Positions 44,700-53,205 of a stretch of 64,000 bases of DNA are shown piece after piece; the stretch's first letter is position 1, and every line of letters begins with the position of its first letter. This DNA comes from Methylobacterium mesophilicum SR1.6/6. Its GTDB lineage: Bacteria; Pseudomonadota; Alphaproteobacteria; Rhizobiales; Beijerinckiaceae. The notes under the pieces are model-generated. The model searched no databases, was not told the origin of the DNA, and saw nothing but the letters and a program-made list of their open reading frames with translations. The stretch is from the NCBI RefSeq assembly GCF_000364445.2, contig NZ_CP043538.1, positions 937,612 through 1,001,611 of the forward strand, given 5' to 3'. The position numbers and the translations under genes were made by a program.

Positions 44700-44798
44700 G
44701 GAACCTCCTCGCGATGTTCGGACGCGAGGCCGACCATCTGAACAAATCGAATTTGGAAAGACTGAACTGACGCAGCAATCGGGCGGAGCTGAGGCCGA

Positions 44799-45449
44799 TC
44801 AGGCCGGTTTCGGCGCCGGGGCCACGATGTCCGCCCGGGGCCAGATCGTGGCGTTGTCGGGCAGGGCGCGCAGGACGTTGCAACCCATGCCGACCGTGAC
44901 GCCCTGACCCAGGGTGAGGCCCTGAAGAACCTTAGCGAGCGGCCCGACGAGGCTGTCGGCGCCGATCGTGCAGCGGCCGCCGACGAAAGCGCCCGGCGAG
45001 ATCGTGGTATTGTCGCCGACGACCGTGTCGTGGCCGACGATGGCCGCCGAGTTCAGCACGCAGAAGCGCCCGAGCCGGGCATCGGCGTTGACGATCACCC
45101 CGTGCGCCACGAAGGCGCCGGCGCCGACCGCGACGTCCGGGCTCACGATCGCGCGGGGCGAGACGAGGGCGGGGCAGGGGAGGCCGTGCCGGTCGAGCCA
45201 CGCGATCAGCTCGGCCCGCGCCCGGATCGCGTGCCGGCTCACGCCGCCGACCGCCAGGACGACGCCGTCATACTCCGCCCGGTCGGCGAGCAGCGCGTCG
45301 AGATAGCCGCGGTAGCGGCCGACCTGGACCTCCGGAGCGGTGGAATAGGTATCCTCGACCGTGTGGCCGAGGGCGCGCGCGATCTCGGCGATCTCCTTGG
45401 AGAAGCCGCCGCCGCCGATCAGCGCGAGCCGCTGCCCCGGCCCGGTCAC
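44799..45449 (-). CDS. NeuD/PglD-like hexapeptide acyltransferase
   Basis: 216 aa with the two-part build of the NeuD/PglD family: an N-terminal Rossmann-like sugar-nucleotide domain (LALIGGGGFSKEI at 8-20, then YDGVVLAVGG) and a C-terminal left-handed beta-helix (IVSPDVAVGAGAFVAHG, GRFCVLNSAAIVGHDTVVGD, TIGADSLVGPLAKV). The catalytic histidine is expected in IVGHD. PglD-type enzymes acylate the 4-amino group of UDP- or dTDP-4-amino-6-deoxy sugars. Its stop is 99 bases before the aminotransferase start, and its ATG overlaps the SDR stop. It is the prime candidate for moving the acyl group from the carrier protein or CoA to the amino sugar. Confidence 0.85.
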   Translation of the reverse strand: MTGPGQRLALIGGGGFSKEIAEIARALGHTVEDTYSTAPEVQVGRYRGYLDALLADRAEYDGVVLAVGGVSRHAIRARAELIAWLDRHGLPCPALVSPRAIVSPDVAVGAGAFVAHGVIVNADARLGRFCVLNSAAIVGHDTVVGDNTTISPGAFVGGRCTIGADSLVGPLAKVLQGLTLGQGVTVGMGCNVLRALPDNATIWPRADIVAPAPKPA

Positions 45450-46171
45450 AGCACGGCCCCGCCGTCGACCCGCAGGATCTCGCCGGTGACGTGCCGGGCC
45501 TGGGGCGACATCAGGAACGCGATGGCGTCGACCACGGATTCGACGGTCGCGGCGCCCGCGGGGCTGCGCTTCTCCAGCGCGTCCTTGAAGTCCGCACCGT
45601 ACAGGCGGGCATGGGCCTGGGTCATCTCGGTATCGAGCCAGCCGGGGGCGACGCCGACCGCGCGCCGGGGAGCGAGTTCCCGGGCCAAGCCCTTGATCAG
45701 GGCGTCGAGGCCCGCCTTGGAGGCGGCGTAGGGCACGATCGCCGGCTCGGGCCGCTGCGCCGCGACGGACGAGACCGCGCAGAAGACCGCGTCCCGGGTC
45801 GAGACGCGGGCGCTGCCGAAGGCGGCGGCGAACAGGGTCGGCGCGACGAGGTTGGTGCGATAGAGGCGCTCGACCTCCTCCACGCCCAGGCTGCGCATCG
45901 GCTTGATGACCTGAACGCCCGCGCAGTACACGAGCCCGGTCAGGAGACCCCGCTCGGCGACCGCCGCCTGCAGTACGCCGCCGATCGCCGGCAGGTCGGT
46001 GACGTCGGCCGAGACGGCGGCGCAGCCGAGCGCCTCCAGCTCGGCGAGCCGGTCCGCCCGCCGGGCGAGGGCGGTGATCCGCACCCCGCCCGCGCGGAGG
46101 CGCTCGGCGACGGCGCGACCGATGCCGCTGCTTGCCCCGACGACGAGGACGTGCGCCCCTAACTCCGACAC
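45446..46171 (-). CDS. SDR-family oxidoreductase (FabG-like)
   Basis: Short-chain dehydrogenase, 241 aa, from a GTG at 46171 four bases after the carrier-protein stop. NAD(P) loop GASSGIG at 12-18, YCAGVQ (the NNAG position) near 82, active-site serine in AVSSVAA at about 134 and Y-x-x-x-K in YAASK at 148-152. DGGAVL closes the protein as in FabG. Given the KAS III and carrier genes in the same operon, it probably reduces a 3-ketoacyl-carrier intermediate to the 3-hydroxyacyl form. A role on the sugar itself is the alternative. Confidence 0.87.
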   Translation of the reverse strand: MSELGAHVLVVGASSGIGRAVAERLRAGGVRITALARRADRLAELEALGCAAVSADVTDLPAIGGVLQAAVAERGLLTGLVYCAGVQVIKPMRSLGVEEVERLYRTNLVAPTLFAAAFGSARVSTRDAVFCAVSSVAAQRPEPAIVPYAASKAGLDALIKGLARELAPRRAVGVAPGWLDTEMTQAHARLYGADFKDALEKRSPAGAATVESVVDAIAFLMSPQARHVTGEILRVDGGAVL

Positions 46172-46175
46172 CGGC

Positions 46176-46403
46176 TCAGGCCTGCAGCTTCGCGCCGGCC
46201 AGCGCGATCAGGTCGTCGGTGGTCGCCGCCCCCGCGATCCGCTGCGGATCCACCTCGAGGCCCAGCGTGTCGTAGAGCGCCATGATGTTGAGGATGCCGA
46301 GCGAGTCGAAGGTCTCGATCTCCCCGAGGCTCTGCCCGCGGGCGAGCGGCCCCGGCTGGTCGAGGATCGTACCGAGCTCGTCCAGGAATGCGCCCTCGGT
46401 CAT
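46176..46403 (-). CDS. Acyl carrier protein
   Basis: 75-aa carrier protein. The phosphopantetheine-accepting serine is Ser34 in TFDSLGILNIMALYD, and helices before and after have the acidic carrier-protein character. ATG 46403 overlaps the KAS III stop (ATGA). It is not the housekeeping AcpP, which normally sits by fabG/fabF and is more acidic. It probably holds the acyl chain built by the KAS III and reduced by the SDR on either side. Confidence 0.85.
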   Translation of the reverse strand: MTEGAFLDELGTILDQPGPLARGQSLGEIETFDSLGILNIMALYDTLGLEVDPQRIAGAATTDDLIALAGAKLQA

Positions 46404-47440
46404 CGGGTGGTCTCCTCGTAGGTCAGGACCGGGGGCGCGAAGATCCGGTCGGTGGTGATCGTGCAGGCTCCCCAGCTTAGCCCGACCCCGAAGCCGGCGA
46501 GCAGCGAGCGCACCCGCCGACCCGCATAGGCCTCCGCGAGGAAGCCCGAGATCGTGCCGGGGATCGAGGCCGAGTTCTGGTTGCCGTAGACCGACTGGGT
46601 GCCGGTCGGGAGCTTGCTGTCGTCGAGTCCCAGGCGGCGCTGGAGGTTCTTGAGGATGTACTTGTTCGGCTGGTGCAGGACCAGGAAGTCGACGTCCTCG
46701 GCGCGCGTGTCCGAGAAGGCCAGGATGCCCTCGATCAGCGGCGGGACACGCTTGAGGGTGAAGTTGAAGACCTGCGCCCCGTCCATGTGCATGGTGCCGG
46801 GCTTGCCCGCGTCCTCGGCGTCGGCGCGGAGGCCGCTGTGCGGGATGAACAGGGCCTTCTCGCCCGAGCCGTCGCTGTGGAGCTGGAAGAAGCTCTCGCT
46901 CTCGCGCCGCTCGATCAGCACCGCGGCGCCGGCGTCACCCATGATCGGCGTGATCGACCGGTCCCCGGTCGCGACCATGCGGCTCGCGACATCGCCGACG
47001 CAGAGCAGGACGCGGTTGAGACCGGATTCGACCAGGCTGTAGGCGACCGACAACCCGTAGACAAAGCCGCTGCAGCCGAGGCGAATGTCGAAGCAGAGCG
47101 TGTCGGTCCGCATGCCGAGGCGGTGCTGCATCCCGATCGACGTGGACGGCGAGCTGTAATCCGGGGTCTGGGTGACCAGGATCAGGCCGTCGACGGCGTC
47201 GGGCGGCAGGTCGAGGCCGCTCAGGAGCTGCCGCGCCGAGTGCAGGCAGAGATCCGCCGTCGTGGTGCTGGGATCGGCGACCACGTGCCGGGTCGAGAAG
47301 CCCATGGCCCGCTTGAGGCGCTCCGCCTCCTCGGGTGCGAGCCCGAGGCCGGCCGCCTCGTCGTCGAAGGCCTGGACGCGCGCGCCGATCGTGGTGACAA
47401 GCCCCGCGAGGGTCGCGCGCGAGAACCGCAGGTCAGCCAT
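46400..47440 (-). CDS. 3-oxoacyl-ACP synthase III family protein (KAS III)
   Basis: Condensing enzyme of the FabH type, 346 aa. The catalytic triad is visible: Cys123 in RLGCSGFVYGL, His in VLHQPNKYI and Asn in VYGNQNSASIP. GDAGAAVLIE and the FGVGLSWGA end are family features. It would start chain elongation by condensing an acyl-CoA with malonyl-ACP, or transfer a short acyl unit. It overlaps the upstream carrier-like gene by eight bases and the downstream carrier gene by ATGA. KAS III genes of this kind occur in flagellin- and O-antigen-glycan islands that build 3-hydroxybutyryl amino sugars. Confidence 0.88.
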   Translation of the reverse strand: MADLRFSRATLAGLVTTIGARVQAFDDEAAGLGLAPEEAERLKRAMGFSTRHVVADPSTTTADLCLHSARQLLSGLDLPPDAVDGLILVTQTPDYSSPSTSIGMQHRLGMRTDTLCFDIRLGCSGFVYGLSVAYSLVESGLNRVLLCVGDVASRMVATGDRSITPIMGDAGAAVLIERRESESFFQLHSDGSGEKALFIPHSGLRADAEDAGKPGTMHMDGAQVFNFTLKRVPPLIEGILAFSDTRAEDVDFLVLHQPNKYILKNLQRRLGLDDSKLPTGTQSVYGNQNSASIPGTISGFLAEAYAGRRVRSLLAGFGVGLSWGACTITTDRIFAPPVLTYEETTR

Positions 47441-47750
47441 GCTCGACCGTCTCGGCGACGTAGTCGATCCAGCCCTGGAAGCGGCGGAGCGGCGACTTCG
47501 TGCTGTCGAGGATGCTCTCGTTGGCGAGCGGCACGTAGCGGCCGACCGTCCGCTCGATCTCGGATTCCGTCTCGAGGAGGAGTTCGACCACCGCGAAGGA
47601 ATCGAGCCCCTCGTAGACGTCGTCCTCGGGCCCGGGATTCTCCAGATCCGGGCGTCCCCAGGTCTCGACGAGCCGCGCGAAGGTCGCGCGGGCAGCCGCC
47701 TCGACGGCGCCGCGGTCACTCCGCGACGATGTGGATGTAGGGGGTGTCAT
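47433..47750 (-). CDS. Second acyl-carrier-like protein
   Basis: 105 aa. The core looks like a carrier protein: DDVYEGLDSFAVVELLLETE places Ser51 at the phosphopantetheine position. An N-terminal tail of about 15 residues and a C-terminal extension (SPLRRFQGWIDYVAETVE) make it longer than the other carrier. It overlaps the FkbH gene by 35 bases upstream and the KAS III gene downstream, so translation is tightly coupled. FkbH proteins load glyceryl units from 1,3-bisphosphoglycerate onto a discrete carrier; this one is the natural partner. Confidence 0.75.
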   Translation of the reverse strand: MTPPTSTSSRSDRGAVEAAARATFARLVETWGRPDLENPGPEDDVYEGLDSFAVVELLLETESEIERTVGRYVPLANESILDSTKSPLRRFQGWIDYVAETVEHG

Positions 47751-49323
47751 CCGGTCCTCGTGTCAGTCGGTACGTCTTGCCATTGGGGCCAGCGCTGAGG
47801 GGTTCGAAGCCGTTGTCGTCCAGGAAGGTCTCGACCATGCGATTCTTCGCGCTCAGGCGATACTGGGCCTTCAGGTTCCGATCGCCCTCCTGCTGGCAGA
47901 CGTGGCGCAGAATTTGGGCCTCGATGCGGCGTCCGAGGGCCCGGCAGCTCATTAGGAACGTCTCGAGCTCACCGCCCCGGACGATGGCGACCCCGACGAT
48001 GCCCATGTCGCCGAACCGGTCGACCACCCGGGCGGCGTAGACGCCGCCCTCACGCATGGCGGTCGCGACCTCGTCCTCGGTGTAGCGCCGGGTTGTAAGG
48101 TTGAACTGGTTGGTCTTGTTTATCAGCTGCGTGACCCGCCGCAGGGAGCCCGGGTTGTTGCGGGCAACGTGCACGCGGATCTCGAGGGAGGCGAGGTATT
48201 CGTCCATCGAGGCGGCGGAGCGCTGAAGCTCCTGGCGCTGGGCCTCGCCGCGGTACTGCTCGGTCTTGGCCAGATCCTCGGCGGTGACGTTGCGAGCGCG
48301 TAAGGAAGCGATTCCGTCGAGCAGGCTGAGTGCCTGCTCGGGGCGCGTCCGGTCGAACAGGTGGCACTCGACCCCGGGGAGCCGGGCGCGGACCTCCTCG
48401 ATCTCAAACGGGTTATCGTCGAGGAAGATGAAGCTGTCGAGGCCGAGGTTCAGGGTCGCCGCGAGGTCGCGGATGTTCTCGCTCTTCTCCGACCAGTTGC
48501 TGCGGTAGGCCACGAAATCGTCGAGGTGCAAGGGCATCGCGCGCTGGGCGAAGACCGCGCGGAAATCCTCCTCGTTGTTCTTCGTCACCGCGCAGAGCAG
48601 GATCCCGAGGCTCTTCAAGCGCAGGAGCTGGCGCTGGAGCTGAGTGTGGACGATCCCCGGATAGTCGCTGTCGACTTCCAGGTTCTCCACGCCGTCCTCG
48701 CCGACGACGCCGCCCCAGAGAGTGTTGTCGGCATCGACCACCACCACCTTGCGCCGCGCCCGCAGCCGCGCCGCGACGGCGTCGGCGTAGCGCTCGACCA
48801 GCGCGTCCACGGCGGCCGGGGCGTAGGGCATCTGGTACATGTACCGGTTTCGCTCGCGGAAGGCGTTGGCGAAGCCGAGCAGCGTCAGGGCGCCGGCGGC
48901 GTCGACGACGCTGACGCGCTCCTGCGCCCGAGCGAGCTCGAACAGCACCCCGTTGACTTGCGCCAGCGCCTCCAACTGGTCGTGGAGGTCGCTCTCGACG
49001 GACGAGACCGGCCTGAACGGCACGGTGTTGAGGATGATCGTCCCCGGCGCCTGGGCGAGCCGCGCCGAAACCAGTTCGGCGAGGCCGCGCGCGCGGGCCA
49101 CGGCCGCCTCGTCTGGGGCGACGTCAAAGAACCAGCGATGGTCGAGATGCACGATCAGGACGTCGGCCACGGCGGATCCCGCCAGCACCTGCTCGATCTG
49201 CCCGATGGGGAGATGCTCGCACGAGACCGTGGCGAGATCCGCGAGGCGGCCCGCCACCTTCCCGAACGGGTTGGTGACGACGTTTCCGACAAAACCGATC
49301 GACAGGGCGCGAGCCGTGGTCAT
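47716..49323 (-). CDS. FkbH-like protein (HAD-IIIC phosphatase plus GNAT-like domain)
   Basis: 535 aa from the ATG at 49323. The N-terminal ~190 residues resemble an SGNH-like/FkbH-specific region (GFVGNVVTNPFGKVAG). The HAD-IIIC domain has VVVVDADNTLWGGVVGEDG with Asp197 and Asp199, then AVTKNNEEDF and FIFLDDNPFEIEEV. The C-terminal part (about 375-520) contains RVTQLINKTNQFNLTTRRY and FGDMGIVGVAIV, as in FkbH and other glyceryltransferase/phosphatase enzymes. The family forms glyceryl-S-ACP for polyketide extender units; some members work in glycan or lipid modification. As first gene of the operon it probably defines the acyl precursor. Confidence 0.87.
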   Translation of the reverse strand: MTTARALSIGFVGNVVTNPFGKVAGRLADLATVSCEHLPIGQIEQVLAGSAVADVLIVHLDHRWFFDVAPDEAAVARARGLAELVSARLAQAPGTIILNTVPFRPVSSVESDLHDQLEALAQVNGVLFELARAQERVSVVDAAGALTLLGFANAFRERNRYMYQMPYAPAAVDALVERYADAVAARLRARRKVVVVDADNTLWGGVVGEDGVENLEVDSDYPGIVHTQLQRQLLRLKSLGILLCAVTKNNEEDFRAVFAQRAMPLHLDDFVAYRSNWSEKSENIRDLAATLNLGLDSFIFLDDNPFEIEEVRARLPGVECHLFDRTRPEQALSLLDGIASLRARNVTAEDLAKTEQYRGEAQRQELQRSAASMDEYLASLEIRVHVARNNPGSLRRVTQLINKTNQFNLTTRRYTEDEVATAMREGGVYAARVVDRFGDMGIVGVAIVRGGELETFLMSCRALGRRIEAQILRHVCQQEGDRNLKAQYRLSAKNRMVETFLDDNGFEPLSAGPNGKTYRLTRGPDDTPYIHIVAE

Positions 49324-49502
49324 CCTCGATACCGGTCCCTGCGACACCCTGCGGATGCCTGCCATCCGGCGATCGACCGGCCCCTTTCCGTGCGTGCGAG
49401 CGCCGCCCTCTTGCGAGATCGCGTGCCATAAAGCAAGGGGCCTAGCATCCGGTGGCCAGCCAGTCCGGCCAGGGAGGAGACCGGCCGAGGAGGAGCTGCG
49501 CG
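49324..49502. promoter_or_regulatory. Divergent promoter region of the acyl-amino-sugar cluster
   Basis: These 179 bases separate the FkbH operon (minus) from the MaoC-SDR gene (plus) and must carry both promoters. An AGGAGGAG ribosome site for the plus-strand gene is at about 49488-49495. No specific operator was recognised. Confidence 0.4.
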
Positions 49503-50936
49503 ATGAACGGATCCGGTTCGGACGACGCCGCCGCGACGACGCGGATCTGGAACGAGGCCCATCAGGCCGCTTTCGCGCGGGCCACCGGCGACGTGAACCC
49601 GATGCACATGGACGCGCGGATGGCCCGGCGGACGCTGGCCGGCGAGCGGGCCGTCCACGGCGTCCACGCCGCCCTCTGGGCCCTCGATGCCTGCGCCGAC
49701 GCCCATCCCCTCGACCGGCTCGCGACGCTGCAGATGCGGTTCGAGCGGTTCGTGCTGGTCGGGGACCGCACCGTCCTGACGCTCCACGAGGCGGACGCGG
49801 GGCACCTGCGCCTGTCCATAGCGGTGAACGGCGTCCGCACTCTAACGATCCAGGGGACCTTCGCGGCGGAGCGAGCCCCAGCCCGGCCGGTCGATGCGGC
49901 GCCGGGCGCGATCCCCGCGGAGCCGGTCGCCCGCGATCCGGCGACGCTGACGGGTCTCGCCGGGGCCTTCGCGCTGCCAAGCCCGGAAGCGATCGCCGCC
50001 CTGGCACCGCGCCTCGCCCGCGCCCTCGGTCCCCGCCGGGTCGCGGCCCTGGGGGGCCTCTCGACCTTGGTCGGCATGTTCGTGCCCGGCTTCCACTCGA
50101 TCCTCTCGAAGATCGACGTGACCGTCACCGAGGGAGGCACCGGTTCGAGCCTCGGCTACGCGGTTAAGCGCTTCCAGCCGATGCTGCAATCGGTGACGCT
50201 GGACGCCGTCGGCCCGGGCCTCGTCGCACGGGTTGAGGGCTTCGTCCGCCCGCGGCCGGTGGAGCAGGAGAGCCTGCAGGACCTTGCGGCGCTCGTGGAG
50301 CCCGGCGCCTTCGCTGCGGTGTCCGCCCTGATCGTCGGCGGGTCGCGGGGCCTCGGCGCCGCAACCGCCAAGCTGATCGCCGCCGGGGGCGGGGCGGTCT
50401 GCATCACCTACGCGTCCGGCGCCGAAGAGGCGGAGACGATCGCCCGGGAAATCCGCGACACCGGCGGGCGCTGCCAAGTCCTCCGCTATGACGCTGCCGA
50501 GCCCCCCGCCGCGCAGCTCGCGGCGCTGGCGATGCGGCCGTCGCAGCTCTACCATTTCGCGACGCCCCGCATCTTCCGCCAGAAGCGCGCGCCCTTCGAG
50601 CCGGCCTGCCTGGACGAGATGATGCGCGTCTACAACACCGCCTTCTACGAGCTGAGCCAGTTCTGCCTGGAGCGCGGCGACGCGGTGGCGGCCTTCTATC
50701 CGTCGACCAGCGCCATCGACGAGGCGCCCCGCGACATCCTGGAATACGTTATGGCCAAGATCGCGGGCGAGACGCTGGCAGCAACCCTGGCGCGCACGCT
50801 CCCGAACCTGCGGACGGTGATCGCGCGGCTGCCCCGGGTGAAGACTGATCAGACGGCCACTATCTTCCCCGTGCCAGCCGCCGCCCCGAGCGCGCTAATG
50901 CTGCCGATAATCCGCCAGATGTCGGCAATTGCCTGA
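49503..50936 (+). CDS. MaoC-like dehydratase / SDR fusion protein
   Basis: 477 aa; ATG 49503 follows AGGAGG. Residues about 13-115 are a hot-dog MaoC-type domain with ATGDVNPMHMD (27-37, Asp and His of the hydratase site) and RAVHGVHAALWAL. A second, weaker hot-dog-like segment may occupy 150-265. Residues about 275-477 are an SDR domain: LIVGGSRGLGAATAKLI at 276-292, Tyr415 and Lys419 in LEYVMAK. It could hydrate or dehydrate and reduce a carrier- or CoA-bound acyl chain in one polypeptide. Divergent from the FkbH operon, so it probably belongs to the same pathway. Confidence 0.8.
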   Translation: MNGSGSDDAAATTRIWNEAHQAAFARATGDVNPMHMDARMARRTLAGERAVHGVHAALWALDACADAHPLDRLATLQMRFERFVLVGDRTVLTLHEADAGHLRLSIAVNGVRTLTIQGTFAAERAPARPVDAAPGAIPAEPVARDPATLTGLAGAFALPSPEAIAALAPRLARALGPRRVAALGGLSTLVGMFVPGFHSILSKIDVTVTEGGTGSSLGYAVKRFQPMLQSVTLDAVGPGLVARVEGFVRPRPVEQESLQDLAALVEPGAFAAVSALIVGGSRGLGAATAKLIAAGGGAVCITYASGAEEAETIAREIRDTGGRCQVLRYDAAEPPAAQLAALAMRPSQLYHFATPRIFRQKRAPFEPACLDEMMRVYNTAFYELSQFCLERGDAVAAFYPSTSAIDEAPRDILEYVMAKIAGETLAATLARTLPNLRTVIARLPRVKTDQTATIFPVPAAAPSALMLPIIRQMSAIA

Positions 50937-51010
50937 TCCAAGCGTTGTCGGGCATGGGGGACTGCTGGGCCGGACAAGCCCGTCCCAATCCGACGAAGTT
51001 CCGTCACCCG

Positions 51011-51610
51011 TCAGCGGCAGCGGCCTCTCGGACGGGCGCAAGAGCCCGGAAGCTTTAGCGGAGCACCTTCCACAATTGAGGTTAGGGCAGTTTCGGCCGT
51101 ATGTAGCTTCGTCAGGTCCGCCGCAAACCGCTCGTACTCGCTCAGGAATGTGCGCGGCTGTACCTTGTGCAAGTCCGGAATGTCATGACTGACAGCGTAC
51201 GTTGCTTTGGGCGTCGATAACTTACCTCCTCGATCCAGCCGCTCGCCAGTGTCGCGGCAGATAACGCCACCGCCGATCAGCCGTTTGAACGGGCTGGCCT
51301 TGCCGCCCGGGATCGGGCGGCGGTGGGGATCCGCGATACCAACGTGCCGGTCGCGCACTCGCCGCACCCGCGCGATCACGCCAACGTCGCCCACAGTCTT
51401 GGCTGCGTGACAGGGCCGGCACAGCACCTGACAATTCTCCAGCGATGCGTCCTCCGTCAGCGCGGCCGGGACGATGTGGTCGTAATGGAACCGACCGACC
51501 TGGAGTGCGCACGGACAGCGGTTGCCGTCCGTAAGCACACCCTCGCAGCGCCCGTCAGCTCGGGCAAGGGCGGCGCGCAGCACCGCCTTGCTGAATTCCC
51601 GCCGTGCCAT
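51011..51610 (-). CDS. HNH endonuclease-domain protein
   Basis: 199 aa from the ATG at 51610. An HNH nuclease core is clear: RCEGVLTDGNRCPC (zinc-type cysteines), YDHIVPAALTEDAS with the catalytic histidine, then NCQVLCRPCHAAKT with the asparagine, two further cysteines and the last histidine. The rest is basic and unassigned (RVRDRHVGIADPHRR, then ISRDT-like text). Phage and mobile-element HNH proteins have this layout. ATG overlaps the stop of the preceding gene (TGATG), so the two are cotranscribed. It marks the left part of the accessory segment. Confidence 0.8.
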   Translation of the reverse strand: MARREFSKAVLRAALARADGRCEGVLTDGNRCPCALQVGRFHYDHIVPAALTEDASLENCQVLCRPCHAAKTVGDVGVIARVRRVRDRHVGIADPHRRPIPGGKASPFKRLIGGGVICRDTGERLDRGGKLSTPKATYAVSHDIPDLHKVQPRTFLSEYERFAADLTKLHTAETALTSIVEGAPLKLPGSCARPRGRCR

Positions 51611-52053
51611 CACATCAATTCGGTAGCAGAGGCATCGGTGGGACCGCCGAGATCAGCCGTGACTGCGACGCGCTCGAGCGCAGTCTCGGTTAACCGATAA
51701 GTGTGCAGTTCATGCGCGCCGAGCCTGGCACAGGCCGCGAGCCAGCCGAGAAAGCCGGCATCGTTCGCCTCACAGGCGCGAGCAGCGACGATCAAGGCCT
51801 GCCCTTGCGCATTCCGAGCGACGGCGAGGACGACCGCAGCTTGCTCATAGGTGAGGTCAGGTACGTCAAGTGGCTGGACAACCACGACATAGCGTCGGCT
51901 TGAGCGTCCGCGCCAAACGCTCATGGCGAGAGCAGGTGCTCCGCGCAAACTCGTGTTTGTGCATAGGCGCTCCTCCCGCACCAGAGAGCGGATGGCGCGG
52001 TCAGCCTTTAATTCGCGTAGGGCAGCCGCCCAGGAGATGTTGCGGATCGACAT
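51610..52053 (-). CDS. Hypothetical protein coupled to the HNH gene
   Basis: 147 aa if started at the ATG at 52053 (MSIRNISWAAALRELK); a start at 52065 adds four residues. Residues about 60-110 look like a compact alpha/beta unit (RYVVVVQPLDVPDLTYEQAA, then ALIVAARACEANDAG). The end is acidic and polar (ERVAVTADLGGPTDASATEL). No family is recognised. Its TGA overlaps the HNH start codon, indicating one transcript and perhaps a shared function. Confidence 0.5.
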   Translation of the reverse strand: MSIRNISWAAALRELKADRAIRSLVREERLCTNTSLRGAPALAMSVWRGRSSRRYVVVVQPLDVPDLTYEQAAVVLAVARNAQGQALIVAARACEANDAGFLGWLAACARLGAHELHTYRLTETALERVAVTADLGGPTDASATELM

Positions 52054-52308
52054 GGCCGCCCTCATGCCGCGAACGATGGGAAGAGCGGGAAGCGCAAATC
52101 TGCCGGTCCAAGAGCAACTGGTTCCCCAACACGTATCCGAAAAGGAGAGGGCAGGCGGCAAATTTGGATTGAGGTTTCAATGTGCATGGCAGCGTGCCTC
52201 GAGGTCGCGACGGGTCAGCCCCGCCACTGCCCTGACCCCGCACTCGGCCTTATAAGCCTGCGGGGCAATTTGGCTGCCATATCTGGGAAAGTGTGCCTGC
52301 AGCGCGCC

Positions 52309-52539
52309 TCAGCCAGAGTGTAATGCTAAGATCCTTTCTGGTGACCTTCCCTTCATCGATAGTTGTGCCATGCGCTCGATCAAGTTTCTTTCATCGAATT
52401 CCAGAGACGAAACTCCCGCCCTCGTTTCGGCACGCGATGCTGCTGCGGCGCAGGTTACGATCATCACTACGCTCGCGCCTCCTTCGATCAGGCGCAGGTC
52501 GATCACTCGAGGATCGAAGATGCGGCTCTGCGTAGCCAT
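52309..52539 (-). CDS. Possible small protein
   Basis: A 76-codon frame reading MATQSRIFDPRVIDLRLIEGG, then VVMIVTCAAAASRAE, and SLEFDERNLIERMAQLSMKG. Amino-acid usage and a single short hydrophobic stretch look protein-like, but there is no strong ribosome site, no recognised family and no coupled neighbour. It lies in a stretch otherwise lacking genes. Confidence 0.3.
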   Translation of the reverse strand: MATQSRIFDPRVIDLRLIEGGASVVMIVTCAAAASRAETRAGVSSLEFDERNLIERMAQLSMKGRSPERILALHSG

Positions 52540-53205
52540 GATTAAGGCATCTCAACTAGATTCGCAGAAGAAAAATGCTTCGCGGCATGACCATTCATGA
52601 TCCAATTTTCGCAGCAGTCCAGTCGAATGTTGCCGAATTTCTCCCATCACCTCGGATTGGATCGGCCAGCCCGGGGACTGGTTGCCAGACCGCGGAATCG
52701 AACGCGTTTTGCGGCTGATCAGGCTCGGAACAGCGTCAACAATTGACTCGTTTGCCAAACCTTTCAGATGCGCTTGCAGTTTGCCAGTACAGCCCGGCGA
52801 GCAGGCGTCGCGCCTAACCTGCATTGCGAACACATATTCCACCAGAGAGCCTTCGCTATCGCGCTGACGGGCGCGATGCGACCGAGATTTTGTCGTTCTC
52901 GCATGTGCGCCGCGGCGCAAAAGTGCTTGCTGGCGTGCCCCCGGTCGAACGATCGGTCTACCAACGCCGACGACGCCTTCTTTATGCGGCCCCTCGACTG
53001 AAGCTCGTAGTGCGAGTGGCCCTTTGAGAAAGGTGCGAAAATCCCGCCGAGCGTGTCCTTTGCAACCTTGAATAGGAGGCCGGCGCGAGCGACACAGCTC
53101 ACGCACGTAACTTGAGGTCGGAACGAAGCTCGTCCGCGAAGAGCAGGGTGAATGCTTCACCAGCCGTCGTGTCGTGCTGCAGATGCCGTACTGATTAGGT
53201 CCGCC
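52540..53205. other. Gap without a supported gene
   Basis: In the 666 bases before the DUF4011 gene several open frames exist on both strands, but all overlap each other, change frame often and show no family signature. Composition is lower in GC than the backbone. It may hold decayed coding sequence of the accessory segment; nothing specific is identified. Confidence 0.4.

Noticed and set aside
50929..51192. A short plus-strand frame after the MaoC-SDR gene
   Set aside because: It is antisense to the HNH gene, with a Ser/Pro/Arg-rich translation and no support.
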